Shown in pieces: positions 53,667-61,690 of a stretch of DNA of 62,814 nucleotides. The translations under genes were made by a program, and so were the position numbers. The DNA is taken from contig CACKBU010000007.1 of the NCBI GenBank assembly GCA_902598485.1, positions 1 to 62,814 on the forward strand, written 5' to 3'. This stretch comes from an uncultured Pelagibacteraceae bacterium. Lineage in GTDB: Bacteria; Pseudomonadota; Alphaproteobacteria; Pelagibacterales; Pelagibacteraceae. How positions within the stretch are numbered: position 1 is the stretch's first letter; each line of letters opens with the position of its first letter. The notes under the pieces were generated by a model. That model was not told where the DNA came from. It worked only from the letters and a program-made list of their open reading frames with translations, and did no database searches.

Positions 53667-55229
53667 GTGATTAAAAAAGAAATTTTAGACAAAACAAGCG
53701 CTTGGCCTTTCGTTGAAGCAAAAAAAATGCTTCGTGAGAGAAAATCATTTATTGATAAAAAAGGGAAAATTACCCTTCAAACAGGATATGGTCCAAGTGG
53801 CCTTCCTCATATCGGAACATTTGGCGAAGTTGCAAGGACTTCAATGATGGTGAATGCCTTAAAGCAACTTACAGATTTACCAACTGAGATAATTACTTTT
53901 TCTGATGATATGGATGGTTTAAGAAAAGTTCCTGATAATGTTCCTAATCAGGAATTACTAAACCAAAACTTACATAAACCATTAACACAAGTTCCTGATC
54001 CATTTGAAAAATTTGCAAGTTTTGGAGAGCATAATAATGAAATGTTAAAAGATTTTTTAAATAGTTTTAATTTTAAATACAGTTTTAAAAGTTCAACATC
54101 TTTATACAAAGGTGGTTTTTTCAACCCAACTTTAAAAATTATTTTAGAAAATTATGATGGCATAATGAACATTATACTTCCAACTTTAGGCAAAGAACGT
54201 CAACAAACTTACTGCCCTTTTTTACCTATTTGTCCAGATACAGGTCATGTCCTCGAAATTCCAGTTATAGAAATTGATAAAAAAAATTCTAAAATAATTT
54301 TTGATAATAAAGGTAAAAAATTAGAATCTAGTATTTTGGATGGAAATTGTAAATTACAATGGAAAGTTGATTGGGCAATGAGATGGTATGCTCTAGATAT
54401 AGATTTTGAAATGTATGGAAAAGACCTTATTGAGAGTGCAATTTTATCGACCAAAATAATAAATTTAATTGGTAAAAAACATCCATCTGGATTTGCTTAT
54501 GAATTATTTCTTGATGAAAAGGGTGAAAAAATTTCAAAATCAAAAGGAAATGGTATTACTATCGACCAATGGTTAAAATATGCTTCACCCGAAAGCTTAT
54601 CTTTATATATGTATCAAAATCCAAAAAGAGCAAAAAAACTTTATAAAGAAATAGTACCTAAAGCTGTAGATGAATACCTTGATAATATTGAAAAATCAAA
54701 AACACAAACAGAACAACAATTAGTAATGAATCCTGTTTGGCATGTTCATAATGGAAACATTCCAAAAGAAGAGATGATTATGACTTTTTCTATGTTGTTG
54801 AATTTAGTTGAAACAAGTAATGCTGATAACAAAGATTTATTATGGAAGTTTGTTAAAAAATATAAAACTAACATTCATGAAAAAAACTTTCCAATTTTTG
54901 ATGGACTAGTTGGTTATGCAATCAAATATTTTAATGATGTTATTAAGGCCCAAAAAAAATATAAAAATCCATCTGAAAATGAAAAATTAGCTCTACAAGC
55001 TTTAGTTAAAACTTTAGAGCAATGTAATGATCAGATGTCTCCAGAGGATATACAAACACTAATTTATTCAACAGGTAAAGAAAATGGGTATGCAGAAAAC
55101 TTAAGAGATTGGTTTAAGTTAATTTATGAAGTGGTGTTTGGAGATGAAAATGGACCTAGAATGGGTTTTTTTATAAGTTTTTTCGGTGTTAACGAAACAA
55201 AAGAATTGATAATTAGTAAATTGAAATAA
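53667..55229 (+). CDS. lysS: Class I lysyl-tRNA synthetase
   Basis: 520 residues. Class I signatures: G-P-S-G-L-P-H-I-G-T (HIGH) and K-I-S-K-S-K-G-N (KMSKS), so this is the class I (LysK-type) enzyme of archaea, spirochaetes and alphaproteobacteria, not the class II enzyme of E. coli. It charges tRNA-Lys. Start GTG at 53667; no clear Shine-Dalgarno sequence. It shares one base with pyrD. Confidence 0.96.
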   Translation: MIKKEILDKTSAWPFVEAKKMLRERKSFIDKKGKITLQTGYGPSGLPHIGTFGEVARTSMMVNALKQLTDLPTEIITFSDDMDGLRKVPDNVPNQELLNQNLHKPLTQVPDPFEKFASFGEHNNEMLKDFLNSFNFKYSFKSSTSLYKGGFFNPTLKIILENYDGIMNIILPTLGKERQQTYCPFLPICPDTGHVLEIPVIEIDKKNSKIIFDNKGKKLESSILDGNCKLQWKVDWAMRWYALDIDFEMYGKDLIESAILSTKIINLIGKKHPSGFAYELFLDEKGEKISKSKGNGITIDQWLKYASPESLSLYMYQNPKRAKKLYKEIVPKAVDEYLDNIEKSKTQTEQQLVMNPVWHVHNGNIPKEEMIMTFSMLLNLVETSNADNKDLLWKFVKKYKTNIHEKNFPIFDGLVGYAIKYFNDVIKAQKKYKNPSENEKLALQALVKTLEQCNDQMSPEDIQTLIYSTGKENGYAENLRDWFKLIYEVVFGDENGPRMGFFISFFGVNETKELIISKLK

Positions 55230-56281
55230 TGTATTCAAATTTAAGATCTTTAATATTTAAAATAGATCCTGAAAGAGCACATTTTTTAGCAATTCAATCA
55301 CTCAAACTCAATTTAGTTTCAAATATATTTGATGAAACCAAAAATGATCCCCTTTTAAAAACTAAATTATTTAATCAAGATCTTGATAATCCTATCGGTA
55401 TTGCTGCAGGTTTTGATAAGAATGCAGAGGTATATAACCCTTTATTTAAGCTGGGTTTTGGATTTGTCGAAGTAGGTACAGTTACTCCATTAAAACAATA
55501 TGGAAATGAAAAACCAAGAGTATTTAGATTGGTAGAAGATCAAGCATTAATTAATAGGTTAGGTTTTAACAACCATGGATCAGATACAATATTAAACAGA
55601 ATAAAATCTAATAAAAAACTAGGTGTGCTTGGTGTAAATGTAGGTCCAAACAAAGATTCTAATGATAGATTGAATGATTATTTAATTGGATTAGAAAAAT
55701 TTTCTGAAGTTGCAGATTATATTACAATTAATATTTCGTCACCAAATACTGAAAATCTAAGAAACTTTCATGATGAGAATAAATTAAAAGAGTTATTAAA
55801 ATCTATATCAGAGAAAAAAAAACAATTAAAATCTGAAATTCCTGTAGCTGTAAAAATTTCACCAGATATAAATGAAAATCAAATTGACTTAATTTCAGAA
55901 ATACTTTTAGAAAATGAAATAAGCGCAATAATAATTTCAAATACTTCCGAATCTTCTCGGGAAACACTTCAAAATACACAGAGACATCAAAAAGGTGGTT
56001 TATCTGGAAAACCTATTGAGAAAAAATCAAATCTTTTAATAAGTAAATTCTATAATTTAATAAAAGGTAAAATTAAAATAATTGGAGTAGGTGGTGTTGA
56101 CTCTGGTAAAGCAGCTTATGACAAGTTTTTATTAGGAGCAGATTATGTTCAGTTGTATACCGGCATGGTATTTCAAGGACCCAATATTGCTGGGATGATT
56201 AAAAAGGACCTAAAAGAATTACTAATAAGAGATGGTGTCAAAAATTTCACAGAAATTGTGGGAAATAAAACTGTTTATTAA
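55229..56281 (+). CDS. pyrD: Dihydroorotate dehydrogenase (quinone, class 2)
   Basis: 350 residues. [19 protein letters not shown], the catalytic serine in N-I-S-S-P-N-T, and [11 protein letters not shown]. The N-terminal hydrophobic helix and serine base mark class 2, membrane-associated and linked to the quinone pool. Fourth step of pyrimidine synthesis. The stop is followed by a promoter for rpmB. Confidence 0.97.
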   Translation: MYSNLRSLIFKIDPERAHFLAIQSLKLNLVSNIFDETKNDPLLKTKLFNQDLDNPIGIAAGFDKNAEVYNPLFKLGFGFVEVGTVTPLKQYGNEKPRVFRLVEDQALINRLGFNNHGSDTILNRIKSNKKLGVLGVNVGPNKDSNDRLNDYLIGLEKFSEVADYITINISSPNTENLRNFHDENKLKELLKSISEKKKQLKSEIPVAVKISPDINENQIDLISEILLENEISAIIISNTSESSRETLQNTQRHQKGGLSGKPIEKKSNLLISKFYNLIKGKIKIIGVGGVDSGKAAYDKFLLGADYVQLYTGMVFQGPNIAGMIKKDLKELLIRDGVKNFTEIVGNKTVY

Positions 56282-56292
56282 ATGTATTAAAC

Positions 56293-56321
56293 TTGACGCC
56301 TTCAATATCTCCCCTTATATA
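56293..56321 (+). promoter_or_regulatory. Promoter of rpmB
   Basis: TTGACG (56293-56298), exactly 17 bp, TATATA (56316-56321). The predicted start near 56328 leaves only about 6 nt before the ATG at 56334, so the rpmB mRNA would be almost leaderless. Confidence 0.6.
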
Positions 56322-56333
56322 AGCACTGTTATT

Positions 56334-56645
56334 ATGTCAAAAAAATGTGAACTTACCGGTAAAATTCCTATGAAAGGTCATAATGTTAGTCATGCTAACA
56401 ACAAGACTAAAAGAAGATTTTTACCGAATCTTAAAAAAGTAAAATTTACAAGTGAGCTTACTGGAAGAAGTTTAAAACTTACTGTAAGCAATTCAGGTGT
56501 AAGATCAGTTGACAAAAAAGGAAGTTTTGATGAATTTTTAAAAACTGTAAAAAATAAAAATTTATCTCCTAGATTAAAAAAGTTGAAAAAAGTAGTTTTA
56601 ATTAAATCCCCTTTTAAAAAGAAACCTGTAGCTAAATCAGCTTAA
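56334..56645 (+). CDS. rpmB: 50S ribosomal protein L28
   Basis: 103 residues from the ATG at 56334 ([10 protein letters not shown]). A longer frame from 56232 would run through the end of pyrD and the rpmB promoter and adds 34 unrelated residues, so it was rejected. L28 core features: [15 protein letters not shown] and S-V-K-K... type basic stretches. The last base is shared with the start of the VUT-family gene. Confidence 0.96.
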   Translation: MSKKCELTGKIPMKGHNVSHANNKTKRRFLPNLKKVKFTSELTGRSLKLTVSNSGVRSVDKKGSFDEFLKTVKNKNLSPRLKKLKKVVLIKSPFKKKPVAKSA

Positions 56646-57199
56646 TGAACAAATTATTTATCACCCTGTCAATAATGATGGGAGTTGTTGTACTATCTTC
56701 TAATTATTTAGTTCAGTTCCCAATAAACTATTTTGGATTAAATGAGATTTTAACTTATGGAGCTTTTAGTTATCCAATAGCTTTTTTAATAACAGATTTA
56801 GCAAATAGGTCTTATGGAAAATTATTAGCAAGGCAAATTGTATATTTGGGCTTTTTAATAGGAATTATATTTACATTGTTATTCTCAACTGATTTTGCAG
56901 ATTTAATATCTGTCAGAATTGCAATAGGATCAGGGGTAGCTTTTATTACTGCTCAATTATTAGATATTCAAATTTTTGATCGATTAAGAAAAAAAGAGTG
57001 GTTTGTAGCTCCACTTACTTCATCTTTGATTGGATCAACAGTTGACACATTTTTATTTTTCTCAATATCATTTTATGCAACAGGGGTACCTTGGGTTACT
57101 TTATCTCTAGGAGATTTAGCAGTAAAAGTTTTAGTTGCTTTAATAATGTTGATACCGTTTAGAATGTTATTGAAAATTATTAAACCAATTAAAGTTTAA
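56645..57199 (+). CDS. VUT-family transporter (queuosine precursor transporter-like)
   Basis: 184 residues, about six membrane helices. The D-L-A-N-R-S-Y-G motif near residue 51 is characteristic of the YhhQ/VUT family, whose best-known member takes up preQ0/preQ1. It overlaps rpmB by 1 nt. Its stop TAA lies in the palindrome TTAA (57196-57199), which also encodes the stop of the convergent agmatinase-like gene. Substrate is inferred from family. Confidence 0.82.
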   Translation: MNKLFITLSIMMGVVVLSSNYLVQFPINYFGLNEILTYGAFSYPIAFLITDLANRSYGKLLARQIVYLGFLIGIIFTLLFSTDFADLISVRIAIGSGVAFITAQLLDIQIFDRLRKKEWFVAPLTSSLIGSTVDTFLFFSISFYATGVPWVTLSLGDLAVKVLVALIMLIPFRMLLKIIKPIKV

Positions 57200-58071
57200 T
57201 ATAAAAATTTATAAGACAAGATTTTATAAGCTAGCTTTGCAACAAGAAAATTATAAGAATTAAATCCTTTAATTGGAGACAGTTCATTAATATCTGCACC
57301 AACAATTTTCGAGTTTTTAGCTGCAATTCTTATTATATCCAATGTTTCATCCCACAAAAGTCCTCCTGGTTCAGGTGTACCGGTTGCAGGCATAATACTT
57401 GAATCTAGCCCATCTACATCAAATGTAAGATAAACAGTTTTGTTTTTAATTAGTTTTTTAAATTTAGACAAATTCCATTTTTTTTTATCTTTCGCCCAAA
57501 AAATATTTATTCTTGAAGAATTTTTTTTTAAAAATGGGATTTCACTTTCCGAGATATTTCTTATGCCAAATGAAATTAACGAAACATTTTTATAATCTAG
57601 ACACCTTCTAATAGCTGAGGCATGTGAAAATTTTTCTCCATTATAACTTTGACGTAAATCTGCATGAGCATCAAAATGTAACAGACAAATGTTTTTATAT
57701 TTTTTAGTAAAAGGAACAATACATCCAGGAGTTATTGAATGCTCTCCACCCAAAGTCATTGGAAAGAGTTTTTTATTTAAAATTTCTTTATTAATATTAG
57801 AGATTTTATTCAGTGCTTTTTTGATATTTTTATCAATTTTAAATGGTTTTAAAGTTTTAATACCTATTTTTTTATAAGGTTCGCAATTAAGCTCTTCATC
57901 ATACAGCTCAACTTGATGAGATGCTTTTATAATTTCTTTAGGTCCATTTTTTGTTCCTCCCCCATAACTGACTGTTTTTTCTAAACCAAATGGAACAATT
58001 ACAGCTTTTTCTTTAAAGCTAAATTTATTATCAATTCCTAAAAACCCGTTTTTATTTGATAGATATTTCAA
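57196..58071 (-). CDS. speB: Agmatinase/arginase family ureohydrolase
   Basis: 291 residues. The manganese ligands are all present: G-G-E-H-S, H-F-D-A-H-A-D-L and F-D-V-D-G-L-D, with G-T-P-E-P-G-G near the C-terminus. The family removes urea from agmatine, arginine or other guanidino compounds. It is the third gene of a tight operon with a fold-III decarboxylase and a deoxyhypusine-synthase-like enzyme, which favours agmatine or a guanidino-polyamine. Two bases after the DHS-like gene. Confidence 0.9.
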   Translation of the reverse strand: MKYLSNKNGFLGIDNKFSFKEKAVIVPFGLEKTVSYGGGTKNGPKEIIKASHQVELYDEELNCEPYKKIGIKTLKPFKIDKNIKKALNKISNINKEILNKKLFPMTLGGEHSITPGCIVPFTKKYKNICLLHFDAHADLRQSYNGEKFSHASAIRRCLDYKNVSLISFGIRNISESEIPFLKKNSSRINIFWAKDKKKWNLSKFKKLIKNKTVYLTFDVDGLDSSIMPATGTPEPGGLLWDETLDIIRIAAKNSKIVGADINELSPIKGFNSYNFLVAKLAYKILSYKFLY

Positions 58072-58073
58072 TT

Positions 58074-59117
58074 TTATTCAAAAATTTTAGTAAAGTTTTT
58101 TCTTGTTCTATTTTTCCACTCACCCTTATGATAAGCATCACTTGCTATCAATGGTAAAACACTAGTTGCTTCTGCAAACACCATCTGTTCTTTTGTAATA
58201 TCTACTTTTCCCCATGAACTTGCTTCTTTTAATGTGGAGCTACTACAAGCACCGTCTCTACTATCAGCAACAGTAATTTGAACAGCATATTTATGCATAT
58301 CTACATCTTTTCCTAATAGTTCAGCACAAATTACAGTGTCTTGAATAAAGTTTTTAGGCACACCACCACCAATCATAAATAATCCAGAACCTTTAGATTT
58401 GATTTTAATTTCTGTTAGTTCTCTAAATTCTCTAACCGAGTCTATCGTCATATGTTTTTTTGGATTTTGTTCTTGATGCATAACTAACCCGAATCCTGCA
58501 CTTGAGTCGGTAAAAGCAGGGCAGAAGATAGGAACATTGTTGTCAAAAGCGGTTTCAATCAAAGAGTCTTTTTTCTTTGAGTTATTTTTTAAATATTTTC
58601 CCATTTCATAAATGAACTCTCTTGAAGTATAACTTCTCGCCTCTAAGTTATTTGCGATTTCACATATGATTTTATCACACATTTGAAGCTCTTCTTCATC
58701 TATATAGGTATCGTAAATTCTATCTATATAGTTATTCCTCAGCTCAGTATCATCTTGAAATTGTGAACCTTGGTAATGTTTAAAACCAAGAGCTTCAAAA
58801 AAATCCATATCTACTATTGATGCACCTGTTGCAACGATTGCATCTACCATATTATATTTAACTAAATCTTTATAAATATTCATGCATCCAGCTGCCGAAG
58901 TAGAGCCTGCTAAGGTAAGGAAAATTGTACAATCTTTATCTTTAAGCATCTCGTTATAAATATTAGCAGCATTTGCTGTTTCTCTAGAAACAAATGACAT
59001 TTTTTCCATTGAGGATATAATTTTTCTAGAGTCGAAAGAAGTTATATCGATGTGTTCAACAGGATTTTTTAAGAAATCTCTTTTACTGTTATGACCTAGA
59101 TTTTTTTGACTCGACAT
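58074..59117 (-). CDS. Deoxyhypusine-synthase-like protein (probable homospermidine synthase)
   Basis: 347 residues, full DHS length. The catalytic lysine is kept in S-S-W-G-K-V (Lys304), the NAD region shows T-L-A-G-S-T-S-A-A-G, G-G-G-V-P-K-N-F and A-D-S-R-D-G-A. Eukaryotic and archaeal DHS modifies eIF5A with an aminobutyl group. Bacteria lack that substrate, and several bacterial relatives are known to make homospermidine from putrescine units. Its place between a decarboxylase and an agmatinase-like enzyme supports a polyamine role. Exact substrate is unproven. Shares one base with the decarboxylase stop. Confidence 0.88.
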   Translation of the reverse strand: MSSQKNLGHNSKRDFLKNPVEHIDITSFDSRKIISSMEKMSFVSRETANAANIYNEMLKDKDCTIFLTLAGSTSAAGCMNIYKDLVKYNMVDAIVATGASIVDMDFFEALGFKHYQGSQFQDDTELRNNYIDRIYDTYIDEEELQMCDKIICEIANNLEARSYTSREFIYEMGKYLKNNSKKKDSLIETAFDNNVPIFCPAFTDSSAGFGLVMHQEQNPKKHMTIDSVREFRELTEIKIKSKGSGLFMIGGGVPKNFIQDTVICAELLGKDVDMHKYAVQITVADSRDGACSSSTLKEASSWGKVDITKEQMVFAEATSVLPLIASDAYHKGEWKNRTRKNFTKIFE

Positions 59118-60301
59118 TAAGCTACCATGTTAGCTTTGTTAATGTCTTTATCATACATTGTCATTATTGGGTTATCTTCTACTTCATAAATTTCATTTGA
59201 GTAATAACCATTAAACTTAGTTCTAAACGTTAATCCGTATGCCCCAAGTTGACCAAGTTCAATATAATCATTTTCTTTAATATTATTTGGAAGCAAAAAA
59301 GGACCTTTCATATAATCCATGCTATCACATGTAGGTCCAAAGAAATCAAAAGCAGTTAATTTTTTTGAAATTATTTTATTAGAATTTTCTTTAATCATTC
59401 TAGATGGGAACACAATGTTTGGTGTACCAGCATCAAAAAGAGTACCATAGGTACCATCATTAATATAAAGCTTTTGTTTTTTTCTTAAATTAACCCTTAC
59501 AACTGTTGAACCACTTTCAGCAACTAAAGCTCTGCCAGGCTCACAAATAATTTCAGGAAGTTTTTCAAGCTTTAAATTTTCTAAACTCTTTTTTATTTCG
59601 TTAAAATAACTACTTAAAGATTGCGGAATTAAGTCAGGATAGATTGTAGGGAAACCTCCACCAACATTAATGTAATCTGGAATAATTTTTGTTTTTTTAA
59701 TTATATTTCCTATTTCACTAATTCCTTTTGAATAAGAAATTGGATGCATACATTGCGAACCAACATGAAAACTTAAACCAATCTTTTTAGCATGTTGTTT
59801 TACAAGTCTTAACAAACCTATTGCTTCTGAAGTTAAAGCACCAAATTTTTTAGATAAATCAATTTCTGCATGTTCATTTGAAACAGCAACTCTTACAAAT
59901 AATTCTAAATCTTTAGCGTTATTTGTACTTTCAATTATTTTAATTAGTTCTTCTTTGGTATCTAATGAAAAAGTTTTTACACCATAATTAAAATATGCTT
60001 CTTTTATACTTTCTCTACTTTTAACAGTATGCATATAAGAGCATCTAGCTGTATTACTAAAAGTTCTAATATTTTTAATTTCCTCTATTGATGCTACATC
60101 AAATTGTTCAACTCCACTTTCTATGATTGTTTTTATTACTTCAGGGTGCGGATTAGTTTTGACAGCATATAAAATTTTTCCTGGAAATTTGTTTAAGAAA
60201 AAATTAACAGCAGATTTTATGGAATTCTTTCTTATACAGTAAACTGGTTTTTCAGGTTTCAGCTGATTAATTAATTCTTCAACTGATTTAAATTTTTGCA
60301 T
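59117..60301 (-). CDS. Fold-type III PLP decarboxylase (ornithine/lysine decarboxylase family)
   Basis: 394 residues from the ATG at 60301, preceded by a strong Shine-Dalgarno GGAGG 8 nt upstream. A longer frame from 60409 adds 36 hydrophobic residues with no family match and is rejected. PLP lysine in Y-A-V-K-T-N (Lys48), H-V-G-S-Q, C-E-P-G-R-A-L-V-A, and the catalytic G-P-T-C-D-S-M-D near the C-terminus. The short length and motifs mean ODC-like, giving putrescine (or cadaverine); not the much longer arginine decarboxylase. First gene of the polyamine operon. Confidence 0.92.
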   Translation of the reverse strand: MQKFKSVEELINQLKPEKPVYCIRKNSIKSAVNFFLNKFPGKILYAVKTNPHPEVIKTIIESGVEQFDVASIEEIKNIRTFSNTARCSYMHTVKSRESIKEAYFNYGVKTFSLDTKEELIKIIESTNNAKDLELFVRVAVSNEHAEIDLSKKFGALTSEAIGLLRLVKQHAKKIGLSFHVGSQCMHPISYSKGISEIGNIIKKTKIIPDYINVGGGFPTIYPDLIPQSLSSYFNEIKKSLENLKLEKLPEIICEPGRALVAESGSTVVRVNLRKKQKLYINDGTYGTLFDAGTPNIVFPSRMIKENSNKIISKKLTAFDFFGPTCDSMDYMKGPFLLPNNIKENDYIELGQLGAYGLTFRTKFNGYYSNEIYEVEDNPIMTMYDKDINKANMVA

Positions 60302-60372
60302 TTTAAATGCCTCCAAAAAAAATTTAATAAAAAAAAGTCTTTTTAAAAAAAACTTTAATATTTTTTGGCATA

Positions 60373-60396
60373 TAAAGTAAACAGCACTAAAGTAAA
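60373..60396. repeat. Two direct 9-bp repeats between the polyamine operon and regA
   Basis: TAAAGTAAA occurs at 60373-60381 and again at 60388-60396, a 15-bp period. They lie 72-95 bp upstream of the decarboxylase start and 73-96 bp upstream of regA in this divergent gap of 167 bp. Such helically offset repeats can be regulator sites, but the DNA is AT-rich and chance is not excluded. Confidence 0.35.
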
Positions 60397-60434
60397 GCAA
60401 ATAATTCAAGCCAGAAATGCGTAAAATTCATATA

Positions 60435-60464
60435 TTGTAATATCCTGCAGAGACCCCATATAAG
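60435..60464 (+). promoter_or_regulatory. Possible regA promoter giving a leaderless mRNA
   Basis: TTGTAA (60435-60440), 18-bp spacer, TATAAG (60459-60464), with the regA ATG at 60469. If used, transcription would begin at or inside the start codon. There is no Shine-Dalgarno sequence before this ATG, which fits a leaderless message. Confidence 0.35.
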
Positions 60465-60468
60465 AGTC

Positions 60469-61032
60469 ATGAAAGATGAAGCAAAATTACAGAATCTTAG
60501 TGATTTTGAGAATAAGTCATTATTAATTGTGGATGATGATAATCCTTTCCGTGAGCGTTTAGCAAGAGCAATGGAAAAAAAAGGATTTGAGGTTTTTCAA
60601 GCTGAGAGTGTGCAAAAGGGAGTTGAATCTGTAAAAACTAAAAAACCTGGTTTTGCGGTTGTAGACTTAAGACTTGGAGATGGTAATGGACTTGAGGTTG
60701 TAAAAGAAATTCAGTCTTCAAACAGTGATAGCAGGATTATCATGTTAACTGGTTATGGAAATATTCCAACGGCAGTAGCTGCAATCAAAGAAGGTGCTAT
60801 AGATTATTTAGCTAAACCTGCTGATGCAGAAGATGTAGAGAAAGCATTATTGGCAGATCCTTCAAAAAAAGCAGTACCACCAGAAAATCCAATGTCGGCT
60901 GACAGAGTTAAGTGGGAACATATTCACAGAGTTTTTGAGTTATGTAATAGAAATGTTTCAGAAACAGCCAGAAGGCTTAAAATGCATAGAAGAACTCTTC
61001 AAAGAATTCTTTCTAAAAGATCACCTAGATAA
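60469..61032 (+). CDS. regA: Response regulator, ActR/RegA/PrrA family
   Basis: 187 residues. Receiver domain with the acidic pocket V-D-D-D (21-24), phospho-acceptor Asp66 in V-V-D-L-R-L, T-G-Y-G-N and Lys in A-K-P-A-D. A proline-containing linker leads to a Fis-type helix-turn-helix at the C-terminus (N-V-S-E-T-A-R-R-L and M-H-R-R-T-L-Q-R-I-L). The family is a global redox regulator paired with RegB/ActS. No kinase gene is in the window. Its end overlaps bioY by 8 nt. Confidence 0.94.
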   Translation: MKDEAKLQNLSDFENKSLLIVDDDNPFRERLARAMEKKGFEVFQAESVQKGVESVKTKKPGFAVVDLRLGDGNGLEVVKEIQSSNSDSRIIMLTGYGNIPTAVAAIKEGAIDYLAKPADAEDVEKALLADPSKKAVPPENPMSADRVKWEHIHRVFELCNRNVSETARRLKMHRRTLQRILSKRSPR

Positions 61033-61576
61033 GTTTTTTAATTTTAATTATTTGCTTAGTTAAAAGAGCTAAAAGCATAATTTTAAAAATCTCGGCTAAT
61101 AGAAATGGTTTTGCACCTAAAGCAAAAATTGGCTTATCCCATCCAATCAATGTTCCAAGCCAAATTAGACCCAAAATATAGATTGTTGAAGTTGCGATAA
61201 TTAACTTAAATAAAATAACGAAAAAATTATCATCAACCTTTATTTTAGATGCTAAGTAACAAGCAGTTAAAAAACCAATTAAGTAACCCATAGTTGGTCC
61301 TGTAAAGTAAACTAATCCAACACCTTTTTCGGGAGAATTTGAAAATACAGGAAGCCCTACAATTCCTTCAATTAGATATAGACCAATTGTAGCTAGTGCA
61401 ATTTTATGCCCTAAACTTATTCCTAAAAATAATACAACAAATGTTTGCATAGTCATAGGGACTGGATAGAAAGGAATTTTGATTTTTGCTGATATAGTTA
61501 GTGCTATTGAACCAAGAACAATAACAACCAGAGATTTTAATAGTTTGGCTTGCGTGAGACTTTTTGTTAATTCCAT
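61025..61576 (-). CDS. bioY: Biotin transporter BioY
   Basis: 183 residues, about six membrane helices, BioY family: K-I-K-I-P-F-Y-P-V-P-M-T-M-Q-T-F near residue 30 and G-P-T-M-G-Y-L-I-G-F around residue 92 are diagnostic. S component that takes up biotin alone or with an ECF module; no ecfA/ecfT here. Its presence suggests that this organism imports biotin. It is convergent with regA and divergent from polA. Confidence 0.95.
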   Translation of the reverse strand: MELTKSLTQAKLLKSLVVIVLGSIALTISAKIKIPFYPVPMTMQTFVVLFLGISLGHKIALATIGLYLIEGIVGLPVFSNSPEKGVGLVYFTGPTMGYLIGFLTACYLASKIKVDDNFFVILFKLIIATSTIYILGLIWLGTLIGWDKPIFALGAKPFLLAEIFKIMLLALLTKQIIKIKKLI

Positions 61577-61612
61577 GTTTAAATAATACTCAAAATATAA
61601 AAAATAATCTAC

Positions 61613-61627
61613 TTATAATTGTTATAA
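61613..61627. repeat. 15-bp inverted repeat in the bioY-polA gap
   Basis: TTATAA-TTG-TTATAA is a perfect inverted repeat 37-51 bp upstream of bioY and 64-78 bp upstream of polA. A biotin regulator site is one reading. It resembles but does not match the short TTAT-ATAA sites I know for BioR, and AT-rich DNA makes such repeats common. The remaining bases of this 114-bp gap show only a TATAAT at 61670-61675, a possible polA -10. Confidence 0.25.
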
Positions 61628-61690
61628 TAATTGAAAGTAAATTTTTTTATATACAGAATATGTTATCATTATAATATTTAATAATACTTC

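Noticed and set aside
56232-56333. Longer L28 beginning inside pyrD
   Set aside because: The added 34 residues are not L28-like, and a strong promoter lies downstream of that start.
60302-60409. N-terminal 36-residue hydrophobic extension of the decarboxylase
   Set aside because: The ATG at 60301 has a strong GGAGG site and matches the family start; the extension is translated AT-rich intergenic DNA.
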